This document shows positions 42,258-50,346 of a stretch of DNA of 64,000 nt, piece by piece; within the stretch, counting starts at the first letter, position 1; every line of letters starts with the position of its first letter. The notes below the pieces were generated by a model, which was not told where the DNA came from, did not search any database, and was given only the letters and a program-made list of their open reading frames with translations. Made by a program: the position numbers and the translations under genes. The DNA is from Stenotrophomonas africana (GTDB lineage: Bacteria; Pseudomonadota; Gammaproteobacteria; Xanthomonadales; Xanthomonadaceae): the NCBI RefSeq assembly GCF_013004645.1, contig NZ_JABEME010000001.1:124001-188000 (forward strand), written 5' to 3'.

Positions 42258-42769
42258 GAGCAACTCTCCTTCAACAGCCGCACCTGTCCCGTAGGCGATA
42301 TGCGCAGCGTTCGCTGCAGGGGCTGCTCGCCACACTTTTCAGGGCGCAGTGTCACATCGACTTCCGCGTTGGCGCGATTGCGGCCACGGCCATCGAAGCC
42401 GATGGTCAACGCTTCGGTTGCGGACTTCATGGTCGGGCGACCTTCGCTGTAGCGCAGCACGTTCTCACCGGAATCAAGCGCCCCGTTGCCGTTGCGATCC
42501 TCCCAGACCATCCAGCCGTCGGCCCAGCTGCTGCCATCACACTCTTTGCCCGCTGTGGATGCGCATACAGCCCCACCACGCGTGTTTTTTATCGCCTCGG
42601 AACGGGCAAGCGCCAGCGACGCGATCAGTTCGTTGGTCGTCGTGGCCACACGATTTGAGCGGATCGTACTCTGGAAGCTGGGATAGGCGATGGTGCTCAG
42701 GATCGCCAGCACGGCAACCGTGACCATCAACTCAACCAGCGTGAAGCCGTTTTGCCGGCGCAAAGACAT
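42254..42769 (-). CDS. fimT: GspH/FimT-family minor pilin
   Basis: This is a 171-residue protein with leader MSLRRQNG and mature FTLVELMVTVAVLAILSTIA, then the GspH-type domain (LALARSEAIKNTRGGAVC). It is first in the minor pilin operon, so the promoter should lie in 42770-42899. FimT proteins can bind DNA for uptake in other Xanthomonadaceae-type systems. Whether this copy or the one at 34259 does so cannot be told here. Confidence 0.9.
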   Translation of the reverse strand: MSLRRQNGFTLVELMVTVAVLAILSTIAYPSFQSTIRSNRVATTTNELIASLALARSEAIKNTRGGAVCASTAGKECDGSSWADGWMVWEDRNGNGALDSGENVLRYSEGRPTMKSATEALTIGFDGRGRNRANAEVDVTLRPEKCGEQPLQRTLRISPTGQVRLLKESCS

Positions 42770-42899
42770 TGGACGCTCCCCAGCGTGTTGGTGGCCACGA
42801 TGGGCCATCGCCCCGCCACCGGCAAGCGGCGGCAGGATGAACGGTCAATCCGGGGCGACGGGCGTCAAAGGCTTGACGACCCGCCCTCCCCTGCCCGTG

Positions 42900-42923
42900 C
42901 CGGCGCGATCCCCATCGCGCCGG
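42900..42923 (-). terminator. Hairpin downstream of ppnN
   Basis: CCGGCGCGAT and ATCGCGCCGG are perfect 10-base arms around CCCC, directly after the ppnN stop. The strong stem suggests termination, but there is no T run. Confidence 0.5.
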
Positions 42924-42930
42924 CGCAGGC

Positions 42931-44319
42931 TCAGGCCAGCACCTGGTAGCAGGGCTGGTATTCGCCGGAGATCTTCATGCGGCGCTGCTCGACGAAGGCG
43001 CGCAGCAGCGCGTCCAGGGCCTGCATCATGTCGGTGTCGCCATGGATCTGGAACGGCCCGAACTGCTCGATGCGGCGCATGCCGTCTTCCTTCACGTTGC
43101 CGGCCACGATGCCCGAGAACGCCCGGCGCAGGTCGGCCGCCAGCGCATGCGGTGCACGCCCGTGGTGCAGGTCCAGCGCGGCCATCGCTTCGTGGGTCGG
43201 CACGAACGGCTGCTGGTACTCCCACGGAATCTCGATCGACCAGTTGAAGAAGAACGAGTCCTTCTGCGCCAGGCGGTGTTCGCGCACGCGCTTGATGCCG
43301 TTGGCCATCTTCTTGGCCACCGCCACCGGGTCACCGATGATGATCTCGTAGCGCTCGGCAGCCTCATCACCCAGGGTCAGGCGGATGAAGCGGTCGATCT
43401 GCTCGAAGTACGGCGCTGCCACCGTCGGGCCGGTCAGGATCAGCGGGAACGGCAGGTCCTTGTTTTCCTCGCGCAGCAGGATGCCGAGCAGGTACAGGAT
43501 TTCCTCGGCGGTACCGACGCCACCGGCGAACACGATGATGCCGTGACCGATGCGGACGAAGGCCTCAAGGCGCTTCTCGATGTCCGGCATGATCACCAGG
43601 TGGTTGACGATCGGGTTCGGCGACTCGGCGGCGATGATGCCCGGCTCGGTCAGGCCGATGTAGCGCGTCACGGTACGGCGCTGCTTGGCATGGGCGATGG
43701 TGGCACCCTTCATCGGGCCCTTCATTGCACCCGGGCCGCAGCCGGTGCAGATGTCCAGGCCGCGCAGGCCCAGTTCATAGCCCACCTGCTTGGTGTACAG
43801 GTATTCGTCGCGCGAGATCGAGTGGCCGCCCCAGCACACCACCAGGTTCGGGTCGCCCGGGTTGAGGATGCGCGCATTGCGCAGCAGGCCGAACACCGCG
43901 TTGGTGATGCCTTCGGACGATTCCAGCTCGGCCGCGTAGGCCGGGCCCATCTCGATGGCCATGTAGGCCAGGTCGCGCACCACTGCGAACAGCAGTTCGG
44001 CGACACCGCGGATGATCTCGCCATCGACGAAGGCCATCGCCGGTGCGTTGACCAGGTCGATGCGCACGCCGCGATCCTGCTGCGCCACCTGGATGTCGAA
44101 ATCGGGATACAGATCGCGCGCCGCACGCGGATCGTCAGATGCGCTGCCGCTGGTCAGCACCGCCAGCGCGCAGCGGCGCAGCAGTTCATGCATGCCGCCG
44201 GCGGAGGCATCGCGCAGGCGGGCCACTTCGGCCCGCGACAGCACATCCAGCCCACCGCGCGGGTAGATCCGCGCATCCTGCACCGGCAGTGCACGGGCTG
44301 ATTTTTCGTTCGTGGTCAT
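42931..44319 (-). CDS. ppnN: Nucleotide 5'-monophosphate nucleosidase, LOG family
   Basis: This 462-residue enzyme cleaves pyrimidine and purine nucleoside monophosphates to base and ribose phosphate, and in E. coli it is modulated by (p)ppGpp. The Rossmann-type LOG domain is seen in GHGIIVFAGGVGTAEEILYLL, with the extra N- and C-terminal segments of the long PpnN form. ATG 44319 is used; a TTG at 44325 has a better-spaced GAAGGA and is possible. A terminator-like hairpin with T run lies just 50 bases before the start. Confidence 0.9.
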   Translation of the reverse strand: MTTNEKSARALPVQDARIYPRGGLDVLSRAEVARLRDASAGGMHELLRRCALAVLTSGSASDDPRAARDLYPDFDIQVAQQDRGVRIDLVNAPAMAFVDGEIIRGVAELLFAVVRDLAYMAIEMGPAYAAELESSEGITNAVFGLLRNARILNPGDPNLVVCWGGHSISRDEYLYTKQVGYELGLRGLDICTGCGPGAMKGPMKGATIAHAKQRRTVTRYIGLTEPGIIAAESPNPIVNHLVIMPDIEKRLEAFVRIGHGIIVFAGGVGTAEEILYLLGILLREENKDLPFPLILTGPTVAAPYFEQIDRFIRLTLGDEAAERYEIIIGDPVAVAKKMANGIKRVREHRLAQKDSFFFNWSIEIPWEYQQPFVPTHEAMAALDLHHGRAPHALAADLRRAFSGIVAGNVKEDGMRRIEQFGPFQIHGDTDMMQALDALLRAFVEQRRMKISGEYQPCYQVLA

Positions 44320-44368
44320 GTCCAATTTTTTGCTTCCTTCAAGGTTTCCGACTGTACTGCCGCCCCCT

Positions 44369-44400
44369 TAAAAAGCAAAACGGCCGGGAAGCCCGACCGT
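44369..44400 (-). terminator. Intrinsic terminator 50 bases upstream of ppnN
   Basis: On the minus strand ACGGTCGGG pairs with CCCGGCCGT (one wobble) around CTT and is followed by TTTTGCTTTTT. It ends the candidate RNA at 44370-44464 or attenuates ppnN. Confidence 0.65.
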
Positions 44401-44464
44401 TGGATGTGTGCTTCCCGCGTTCGCCTTTCCGGGACCGCATCGGCGGCATTGGCACCGCGCACAT
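44370..44464 (-). ncRNA. Candidate small RNA or attenuating leader before ppnN
   Basis: A stretch of about 95 bases lies between a good promoter (44471-44499) and the intrinsic terminator at 44369-44400. The predicted 5' end AUGUGCGC pairs with GCACACAU 54-61 bases later (seven of eight pairs). Inside are hairpins GCGG/CCGC and CCCG/CGGG, giving a possible three-way junction before the terminator. No open frame is seen. It could be an independent small RNA or a ligand-sensing leader of ppnN. The structure is drawn by eye. Confidence 0.4.
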
Positions 44465-44470
44465 TTCCGG

Positions 44471-44499
44471 ATGCTACGCCGATGCCGGGGGACCTGCAA
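44471..44499 (-). promoter_or_regulatory. Promoter of the candidate RNA and/or ppnN
   Basis: On the minus strand TTGCAG and TAGCAT are 17 bases apart. A start about seven bases downstream falls at the first base of the predicted closing stem. Confidence 0.5.
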
Positions 44500-44516
44500 G
44501 GACTTTCGCATGAAAG

Positions 44517-44546
44517 GAAAACGGCCGGGTTTCCCCGGCCGTTTTC
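44517..44546 (-). terminator. Intrinsic terminator of the TonB-dependent receptor gene
   Basis: AAAACGGCCGGG and CCCGGCCGTTTT are perfect arms around GAAA, 26 bases after the stop, with T on the 3' side. Confidence 0.85.
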
Positions 44547-44571
44547 ACTTACTGCTTCAGGTTCTGACGGA

Positions 44572-47500
44572 TCAGAACTTGTACTTCAGGGTCAGCTGCA
44601 TCGACCAGCGCGACACTGCGGTGTTGCCCTTGTCGTTGTTGTTTTCCTGCACCTGCGCGTTGTCGGTCGAACCCGTGAACGAGTACACGTACTTGCCGGT
44701 GGCCGGATCGATACCCGCGTAGTTGGCAACGCGACGGGTCGAGTAGAAGCCGTAGTCGTCGATCAGGCCCCACTTCTTGTTCAGCAGGTTGCCGACATTC
44801 ATGATGTCCAGGGCAACTTCACCCTTGTGACCCTTCATGAAGCCCGGGAATTCCTGGCTGACGCGGACGTCGAAGCTGTTGACCCACGAGGCGCGGTGCG
44901 AGTTGGCCGGGACCACGCTGCCACGGTAGGCATCGAGCTCCGGGTTCTGCGCCAGCCAGTCGAAGAACGCCTTCTCCATCGTGGCGCCGCCGGTGAACTT
45001 CACGTCGCCCGGGCCCTTCGGCACGTAGAACAGGTCGTTGGTGGTCGCACCGTCGCCGTTGGCATCGTTGTAGAAGATGTAGCTGTACGGACGGCCCGAA
45101 CGGCCTTCGTAGAACAGGCCGACGCGGGTGGCGTTGTCACCGAAGAAGTTGTGCTTCCACTCCAGGGTGCCGGTGATACGGTCCTTCATCGCGTAGCGCG
45201 AATTGTAGGCGACGTTCTCGTTGGCATTGAAGATCAGCGTGTTGTTCCAGTTCGAGGTGTTCTGCGAGCTGGACAGCGGGCTGACTTCGGTCGACTTGGT
45301 GTAGGTGTAACCCAGCGACCAGCCCCAGTTCTCGGTCAGCGGCTTGGCCAGCGAGAAGGTAGCCTGGGTGCCGCGGCCCTTGTCGGTGTTGCGCAGAACC
45401 AGCACATCGCCGATGTCGGACGGACGGTTGGCACGGTCGACCGCATTCTTGGTGCCGGTGGAGATGCCGTAGTCGACACCCTTGTCGATACGGGTATTGG
45501 CCTGGTTCTGGCCCGCAGCATTCCAGTAGATCGCACGGCCGTCCTGACCGGTGGCGGTCGGAGCCGACACGTCCAGACGGTCGAAGTAGATGCCGTCCTT
45601 GACCTTGGTGAACAGCACTTCGGCCGACGCCACGATGCCGTACCACGGCAGCTCATGGTCGAACGCCAGGTTGGCCTTCCACACCGACGGCAGGCGGGTG
45701 CCCGGCGCGATGATGTCGACGTTCTGACGGGCCGAAGCCGGGCCACCGGCCGGGATGTACGGGTTCTTGCCATCCGGGGTGAAAGCACCGGCCGGGATGC
45801 TGCGCTCGTCGTACTCGATGTAGTTCAGGCCGGTGTTCTGGTAGGCACCTGCCAGCCACACGTTCGGGGCAGCGCCACCGAACAGGCCCACGCCACCGCG
45901 CAGCTGGGTCGGGCGCTCGCTGTCGAAGGTGTAGTTGAAGCCGACGCGCGGCTGCACCAGGTTCTTGTCCACCAGCTTGGTGTTGTTGAAGCCGTACAGC
46001 TGCTCGATGCGCGGGTTGTACAGACGCTGGGTGCTGAAGTCAGGCATGTCGATGCGCACGCCGAACATCAGGTTCAGGTTGTAGTTGATCGCCCAGGTGT
46101 CCTGGATGAACACACCGGTGTTCTTCAGGGTGAAGTCGGCCGGGATGTCGCTGCGGCTGCCATCAGCGCGCGGCGCACGCAGCTGGTAGCGCGACGCCTT
46201 GCCTGCCAGGAAGTCGTTGACGCTGTTGAACTCGTACACGCCGTTGAGATTGCGGCCGTAGAAGTTCATCAGCTCGTTCTTCGAGTAATCGAAACCGAAC
46301 TTGACGGTGTGATCACCGATGTACCAGGTACCGGCACCGAAGGCGCTCAGTTCCTTCGACTCGACGATGTTGACGTGGGTGTTCTGCTCGGTACCGACGT
46401 ACAGCGAGTCATTGCCCGACTTGATGCGGATCTGCGGCATGTCGACCAGCGGAACGCGGTTGGCCGAGTAATCCTTGTGCGAGACCTTGAACTCGGTCGA
46501 GAAGTTCTCGGACCAGTCACTGAACAGTTCACCCATCCAGGTTTCGTATTCGGTCGGCTGCTGGTACCAGAAGTTGCTCAGCGAGATGGCGCTGCTGCTG
46601 ACCTGCGGGAAGCGGACGACGTTCTGCTCCATCTTGTTGTAGCGCAGGGCCGCACGGTGGTTCTCGTTGATGTTCCAGTCCAGCTTGACCGCGTACTCTT
46701 CGATCTCGGTCTTGCTGTTCGGCGCCGACAGGCTGCCCGGGTCGTAGCCCAGCTTGCCCAGGAAGTTCTGGACATCGGTGATCTGCTGCTGGGTGATGGT
46801 GCCACGGCCGATCGGCGTGTCGCTCAGGGAAACGCCGGCAGCCGCACGCTCGTACTTTTCATAGTTGGTGAAGAAGAACAGCTTGTCCTTGACGATCGGG
46901 CCGCCGAAGGTCATGCCGTAGGTCTTCTCGTCCTCGAAGCCGTTGAAGTCCTGCTTGTCACCTTCCAGGCGCGAACGGACCATGTCCTTGTCGCGGTACG
47001 AACCGTACACGGTGCCGTGGAATTCATTGGTGCCCGACTTGGTCACGGCGTTGATCACCGCACCGGTACCACCGGCGATGGTGGTGTCGTAGTTGGCCAG
47101 GTCGATGTTGATTTCCTGGATGGCGTCCATCGACACCGGCTGACGCTCGGTCGGCAGGTTGTTGGAGCCCAGGCCGAACGGATCCGAGGCGCTGATACCG
47201 TCGATGCGGATGGCGTTGTAACGGGTGTTCTGGCCACCGGCCGAGATCGCGCCGTCAGCTTTGCTGACCTGCGAGATGCGCGGATCCAGGCGGACGTAGT
47301 CCTGGATGTTGCGGCTGGCCGACGGCAGTGCATCCATCGTTTCGCGGGTCACGTTGGTGCCGGTGCCCATCTTGTTGGCGCTGAACAGGTCCAGGCCGCC
47401 GGCAGTGGCGACAACGTTCACCGCGTCCAGGTTGGTCGCAGCCAGATCACCGCCCAGGTTGGCATTGACGGTGTTGACCTGGTTCAGGTTCAGGTAGACA

Positions 47501-47793
47501 CCTTCTTCGGTCTTGGTGCCTTCACCGGGCTTGTTGATGGTGATGGTGTACGGACCACCCACGCGCAGGCCGCGCGCGTTGTAGCGACCCGACGCATCGG
47601 TGGTGGCACGCGAAACAGTGCCCGACTCGGTGTGGGTGATGGTGACTTCAGCGCCGGCAACAGGCTGGCCTGCGGCGGACATCACCTGGCCGCCGACACC
47701 GGCGGAGGTGCTGCTCTGAGCGAAGGCGGGAGCGGCGGCGAGTGCGGCCACGAGACCAAGGGTAAGCTTGGACATCCGGAGTGGGTGGGTCAT
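44572..47793 (-). CDS. Oar-like TonB-dependent outer membrane receptor
   Basis: This 1073-residue protein has a signal peptide (VAALAAAPAFAQ), then a carboxypeptidase-regulatory-like beta domain (about 30-115, AGAEVTITHTESGTVSRATT, SGRYNARGLRVGGPY), a plug (TMDALPSASRNIQDYVRLDP, RIDGISASDPFGLGSNNLP) and a 22-strand-type barrel ending in LTLKYKF. The Oar family carries large substrates such as proteases or peptides, or works in adhesion. GAGG upstream supports 47793. It stands alone, with its own terminator. Substrate unknown. Confidence 0.92.
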   Translation of the reverse strand: MTHPLRMSKLTLGLVAALAAAPAFAQSSTSAGVGGQVMSAAGQPVAGAEVTITHTESGTVSRATTDASGRYNARGLRVGGPYTITINKPGEGTKTEEGVYLNLNQVNTVNANLGGDLAATNLDAVNVVATAGGLDLFSANKMGTGTNVTRETMDALPSASRNIQDYVRLDPRISQVSKADGAISAGGQNTRYNAIRIDGISASDPFGLGSNNLPTERQPVSMDAIQEINIDLANYDTTIAGGTGAVINAVTKSGTNEFHGTVYGSYRDKDMVRSRLEGDKQDFNGFEDEKTYGMTFGGPIVKDKLFFFTNYEKYERAAAGVSLSDTPIGRGTITQQQITDVQNFLGKLGYDPGSLSAPNSKTEIEEYAVKLDWNINENHRAALRYNKMEQNVVRFPQVSSSAISLSNFWYQQPTEYETWMGELFSDWSENFSTEFKVSHKDYSANRVPLVDMPQIRIKSGNDSLYVGTEQNTHVNIVESKELSAFGAGTWYIGDHTVKFGFDYSKNELMNFYGRNLNGVYEFNSVNDFLAGKASRYQLRAPRADGSRSDIPADFTLKNTGVFIQDTWAINYNLNLMFGVRIDMPDFSTQRLYNPRIEQLYGFNNTKLVDKNLVQPRVGFNYTFDSERPTQLRGGVGLFGGAAPNVWLAGAYQNTGLNYIEYDERSIPAGAFTPDGKNPYIPAGGPASARQNVDIIAPGTRLPSVWKANLAFDHELPWYGIVASAEVLFTKVKDGIYFDRLDVSAPTATGQDGRAIYWNAAGQNQANTRIDKGVDYGISTGTKNAVDRANRPSDIGDVLVLRNTDKGRGTQATFSLAKPLTENWGWSLGYTYTKSTEVSPLSSSQNTSNWNNTLIFNANENVAYNSRYAMKDRITGTLEWKHNFFGDNATRVGLFYEGRSGRPYSYIFYNDANGDGATTNDLFYVPKGPGDVKFTGGATMEKAFFDWLAQNPELDAYRGSVVPANSHRASWVNSFDVRVSQEFPGFMKGHKGEVALDIMNVGNLLNKKWGLIDDYGFYSTRRVANYAGIDPATGKYVYSFTGSTDNAQVQENNNDKGNTAVSRWSMQLTLKYKF

Positions 47794-47916
47794 TTTTCGG
47801 TAGCCTCGATGCGAGTTGGCGATGGCGGAAAAAAAGCGCATCCAAACAGCCCTGCGGGTGGCTGGTCGGAGAGTTATCTGGGGTTCCCTACCGCTTGGCT
47901 GAAGGCAGCCACAACG

Positions 47917-47933
47917 GTTAACACTAGATTAAC
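47917..47933. promoter_or_regulatory. GTTAA-N7-TTAAC palindrome upstream of the receptor gene
   Basis: Perfect 5-base inverted arms in an AT-rich patch, 124 bases before the receptor start and inside its only upstream gap. It could be an operator. No known consensus is matched with confidence. Confidence 0.35.
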
Positions 47934-48025
47934 ACGCTACGCCATCAATGTGACGGTTGTGCGACAAACGGCACCGGATCGCAACGCAATCGTGACGGGT
48001 TCTTCACTCTGCCTTTCCCCCGACC

Positions 48026-48802
48026 TCATTCCGGCAGGGGCGCCTCACTGGCGTTGAGAATCCGGCCCCGCCAGGCATGCCCCGCGCTGGACAGCAGAGT
48101 CACGGCCGCAGCAGCGGCGGCCTCCGGGCCTTGGGCGGCCGGGTCCTGGTCGACGGAATAGGCACGGGCGCGCAGCGCCGTGCGCAGCGGGCCGGGGTAC
48201 AGGCCACTGACCCGTACCGGGCTGCGGCCGAGTTCGTCGTGCAGGCTGGTGATCAGCCCGCGCAGACCATGCTGGGCGACGCCATACCCACCCCAATAGG
48301 CCTGCCCGACCCGTTCGGGGGCATCCACTGCAAACACCAGCGCCGCGTCTTCGCGCTGCCGCAGCAGCGGCAGGCAGGCCTGGGCCAACCAGGCGGGCGC
48401 AGTCAGGGTGACATGGATGGCACGGGCGAAGCTGGCCGGGTCGGCCAGTTCGAACGGGGTCAGGCCCGGGAAGTGAGCGGCACAGACCAGCAGGCCGTCC
48501 AGCCGCCCCAGCTCGCGCTGCAGGGCCTGGGCCAGCTCGGCATAGTCATCGGGGCCTGCGCCTTCCAGGTCCAACGGGTACAGCAGGGGTTCCGGGCCGA
48601 CAGCCTGGACCTGGGCGTAGACACGGTCCAGGCGGCGCGGCTTGCGGCCCAGCAGGACCACGGTGGCCCCGGCGGCCGCAGAGGCAACCGCCGCTGCACT
48701 GCCCAATCCGCCACCGGCGCCGGCAACCAGCACCACGCGATCCTGCAACGGGCGGCCATCGAGCGCCCCGTTGGTCGGTGACGTCGATGGCCAGGCACTC
48801 AT
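48026..48802 (-). CDS. YciK-like SDR-fold protein lacking catalytic residues
   Basis: This is a 258-residue Rossmann-fold protein. The cofactor motif VVLVAGAGGGLGSAAA and strand order follow the short-chain dehydrogenase pattern, and the overall layout resembles YciK. The active site is degraded: the NAG motif reads CAAHF, the catalytic Ser position is in VFAVDAPER, and the YxxxK motif reads YGVAQ, with Gln for Lys. It may bind NAD(P) without oxidoreductase activity. It overlaps grxD by four bases. Confidence 0.85.
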   Translation of the reverse strand: MSAWPSTSPTNGALDGRPLQDRVVLVAGAGGGLGSAAAVASAAAGATVVLLGRKPRRLDRVYAQVQAVGPEPLLYPLDLEGAGPDDYAELAQALQRELGRLDGLLVCAAHFPGLTPFELADPASFARAIHVTLTAPAWLAQACLPLLRQREDAALVFAVDAPERVGQAYWGGYGVAQHGLRGLITSLHDELGRSPVRVSGLYPGPLRTALRARAYSVDQDPAAQGPEAAAAAAVTLLSSAGHAWRGRILNASEAPLPE

Positions 48803-49146
48803 CCCTGGGTCGCCTCTTCGACGATGCGCTTGAGCTCGCCGGCTTCGAACAGCTCCAGCACGATGTCGCAGCCGCCGATCAACTCACCGTTGATGAACAG
48901 CTGCGGGAACGTCGGCAGGTTGGAGAATCGCGGCAGGTTGGCGCGGATCTCGGGTTCTTCCAGCACGTTGACGGTGCGCAGGGTGACGGCGCCGGCGGCC
49001 ATCAACGCCTGTACGGCGCGGCTGGAGAAGCCGCACATCGGGTATTGCGGGGTACCCTTCATGAACAGCACGAGCGGGTAACGATCGACCTCGGCCTGGA
49101 TTTGCTGCATTACCGCCACAACCTCACTCCTTGCTTCGCCGGACAA
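48799..49146 (-). CDS. grxD: Monothiol glutaredoxin Grx4/GrxD
   Basis: This is a 115-residue CGFS-type glutaredoxin. KGTPQYPMCGFSSRAVQAL holds Cys38; FPQLFINGELIGGCDI is the glutathione-binding region. Such proteins carry 2Fe-2S clusters between two monomers and deliver them in iron-sulphur assembly. The start may be the internal ATG at 49110 instead of 49146, as the first 12 residues are not typical. It is upstream of and coupled to the SDR-fold gene. Confidence 0.93.
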   Translation of the reverse strand: MSGEARSEVVAVMQQIQAEVDRYPLVLFMKGTPQYPMCGFSSRAVQALMAAGAVTLRTVNVLEEPEIRANLPRFSNLPTFPQLFINGELIGGCDIVLELFEAGELKRIVEEATQG

Positions 49147-49239
49147 ACCGACCGTGATGGTCGGCTAGACTGCCCACGGTAGCCGCCATTGTAAGCGGAT
49201 GGAACCGGCTGCCGCCGCCCCCTGGCCACGAACCTGTCC

Positions 49240-49818
49240 ATGCCTGTCGAATTGCCTGCCTTGCCCTATCTTCCCGGCTCCCTGCAGCCGCACCTGTCCG
49301 CACAGACCGTGGAACTGCATCACGGCCGCCACCATCGCGCCTATGTGGATGCCGTCAACGCTGGCATCCTCGGCACCGAGTGGGAGGACGCGTCGCTGGA
49401 GGAGATCGTCCGCCATGCCCAGGGCACGCTGTTCGATGCCGCCGCCCAGGCCTGGAACCACGGCTTCTACTGGCAGTGCCTGCGCCCGCGCGGTGGCGGT
49501 GAGCCCCAAGGGCGGTTGGGCGAGCAGGTGAAGCGGCAGTTCGGCGACGTGCAGCGCCTGCGCGAGGAGTTCAACCGCACCGCGCTGGGCCTGTTCGGCT
49601 CCGGCTGGGTATGGCTGGTGCAGCACCCCGGCGGCCAGCTGGGCCTGCAGGCCACCCGCAATGCCGGCACGCCGATGACCGGTGAAAGCATCCCGCTGCT
49701 GTGCTGCGACGTCTGGGAGCACGCGTACTACACCGACTACCAGAATGACCGCGCACGTTACCTGGACGCGTTCTGGCAGATGGTCAACTGGGAATTCGCC
49801 GAGAGCCAGCTGCGCTGA
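49240..49818 (+). CDS. sodB: Superoxide dismutase, Fe type
   Basis: This 192-residue cytoplasmic enzyme converts superoxide to oxygen and hydrogen peroxide. Metal ligands are visible at the usual places: His27 (VELHHGRHH), His74 (AQAWNHGFYW), and Asp and His in CDVWEHAYYTDYQN. AQAWNHGFYW with an adjacent Gln fits the iron form of the family. It diverges from grxD, with about 93 bases between the starts. A GTAG palindrome follows it. Confidence 0.95.
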   Translation: MPVELPALPYLPGSLQPHLSAQTVELHHGRHHRAYVDAVNAGILGTEWEDASLEEIVRHAQGTLFDAAAQAWNHGFYWQCLRPRGGGEPQGRLGEQVKRQFGDVQRLREEFNRTALGLFGSGWVWLVQHPGGQLGLQATRNAGTPMTGESIPLLCCDVWEHAYYTDYQNDRARYLDAFWQMVNWEFAESQLR

Positions 49819-49823
49819 CCCCC

Positions 49824-49884
49824 TGTAGAGCCGAGCCCATGCTCGGTTGCTGTCCGGCCAGCCGAGCATGGGCTCGGCTCTACA
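49824..49884. repeat. GTAG palindromic element (SMAG type)
   Basis: A 61-base near-perfect palindrome starts TGTAGAGCCGAGCCCATGCT and ends with its inverted copy, around GTTGCTGTCCGGCCA. It lies between convergent sodB and the AhpD-like gene and may act as a two-way terminator. Confidence 0.8.
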
Positions 49885-49893
49885 GATGAAGCT

Positions 49894-50235
49894 TCACGCG
49901 CCCTCGTGCGCGGCCACCGCGTCCATCACCCGCGCTGAATACACCAGCGCAGCGCCGGCATTGAGCGACACCGCTACACCGAGCGCCTCGGCGATTTCCT
50001 CGCGGCTGGCGCCCTGCTTCAGCGCCGCGTCCACGTGCACGGTGATGCAGCCGTCACAGCGGGTCGTGACTGCCACCGCCAACGCGATCAGTTCACGGGT
50101 CTTGGCATCCAGGTGGTTGGTCTGGGCGCCGGCGTTGGCCAGGGTGGCGTAGCCCTTGACTGTGTCGGGCGAGAGCTTGCCGATCTCGCCGATGCGGCCC
50201 TTCAGTTCCTTGCGATAGGCATTCCAGTCGAGCAT
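49894..50235 (-). CDS. AhpD-like carboxymuconolactone decarboxylase family protein
   Basis: This is a 113-residue all-helical protein. KTRELIALAVAVTTRCDGCITVH carries the CxxC redox pair and downstream His of the AhpD-like group, and EEIAEALGVAVSLNAGAALVYS completes the domain. Members act as alkylhydroperoxidase-type thiol enzymes, usually as trimers or hexamers. The single-domain size is normal for this subgroup. No partner peroxiredoxin is adjacent. Confidence 0.88.
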   Translation of the reverse strand: MLDWNAYRKELKGRIGEIGKLSPDTVKGYATLANAGAQTNHLDAKTRELIALAVAVTTRCDGCITVHVDAALKQGASREEIAEALGVAVSLNAGAALVYSARVMDAVAAHEGA

Positions 50236-50319
50236 GGGGGTGACTCCTGTGAAAGGAGCTCCACGCTACCACCGGAAATGTTGCGCCAATGCCTGCACCG
50301 GCGCGCCACATCGTTGCAT

Positions 50320-50342
50320 TGCCGGCCAGCGGCCGGCACTAC
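50320..50342. repeat. GTAG palindromic element, short form
   Basis: On the minus strand GTAGTGCCGGCCGCTGGCCGGCA, a hairpin with GTAG at its foot, four bases after the purK stop. It may stop the purEK transcript. Confidence 0.7.
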
Positions 50343-50346
50343 CGGC

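Noticed and set aside
44404..48057. A 1217-codon open frame on the plus strand over the TonB receptor
   Set aside because: It is the mirror of a highly coding minus strand. The sequence is Val/Arg/Gly repetitive with no signal or barrel, while the minus strand is a full Oar-like receptor with signal, plug and C-terminal Phe.
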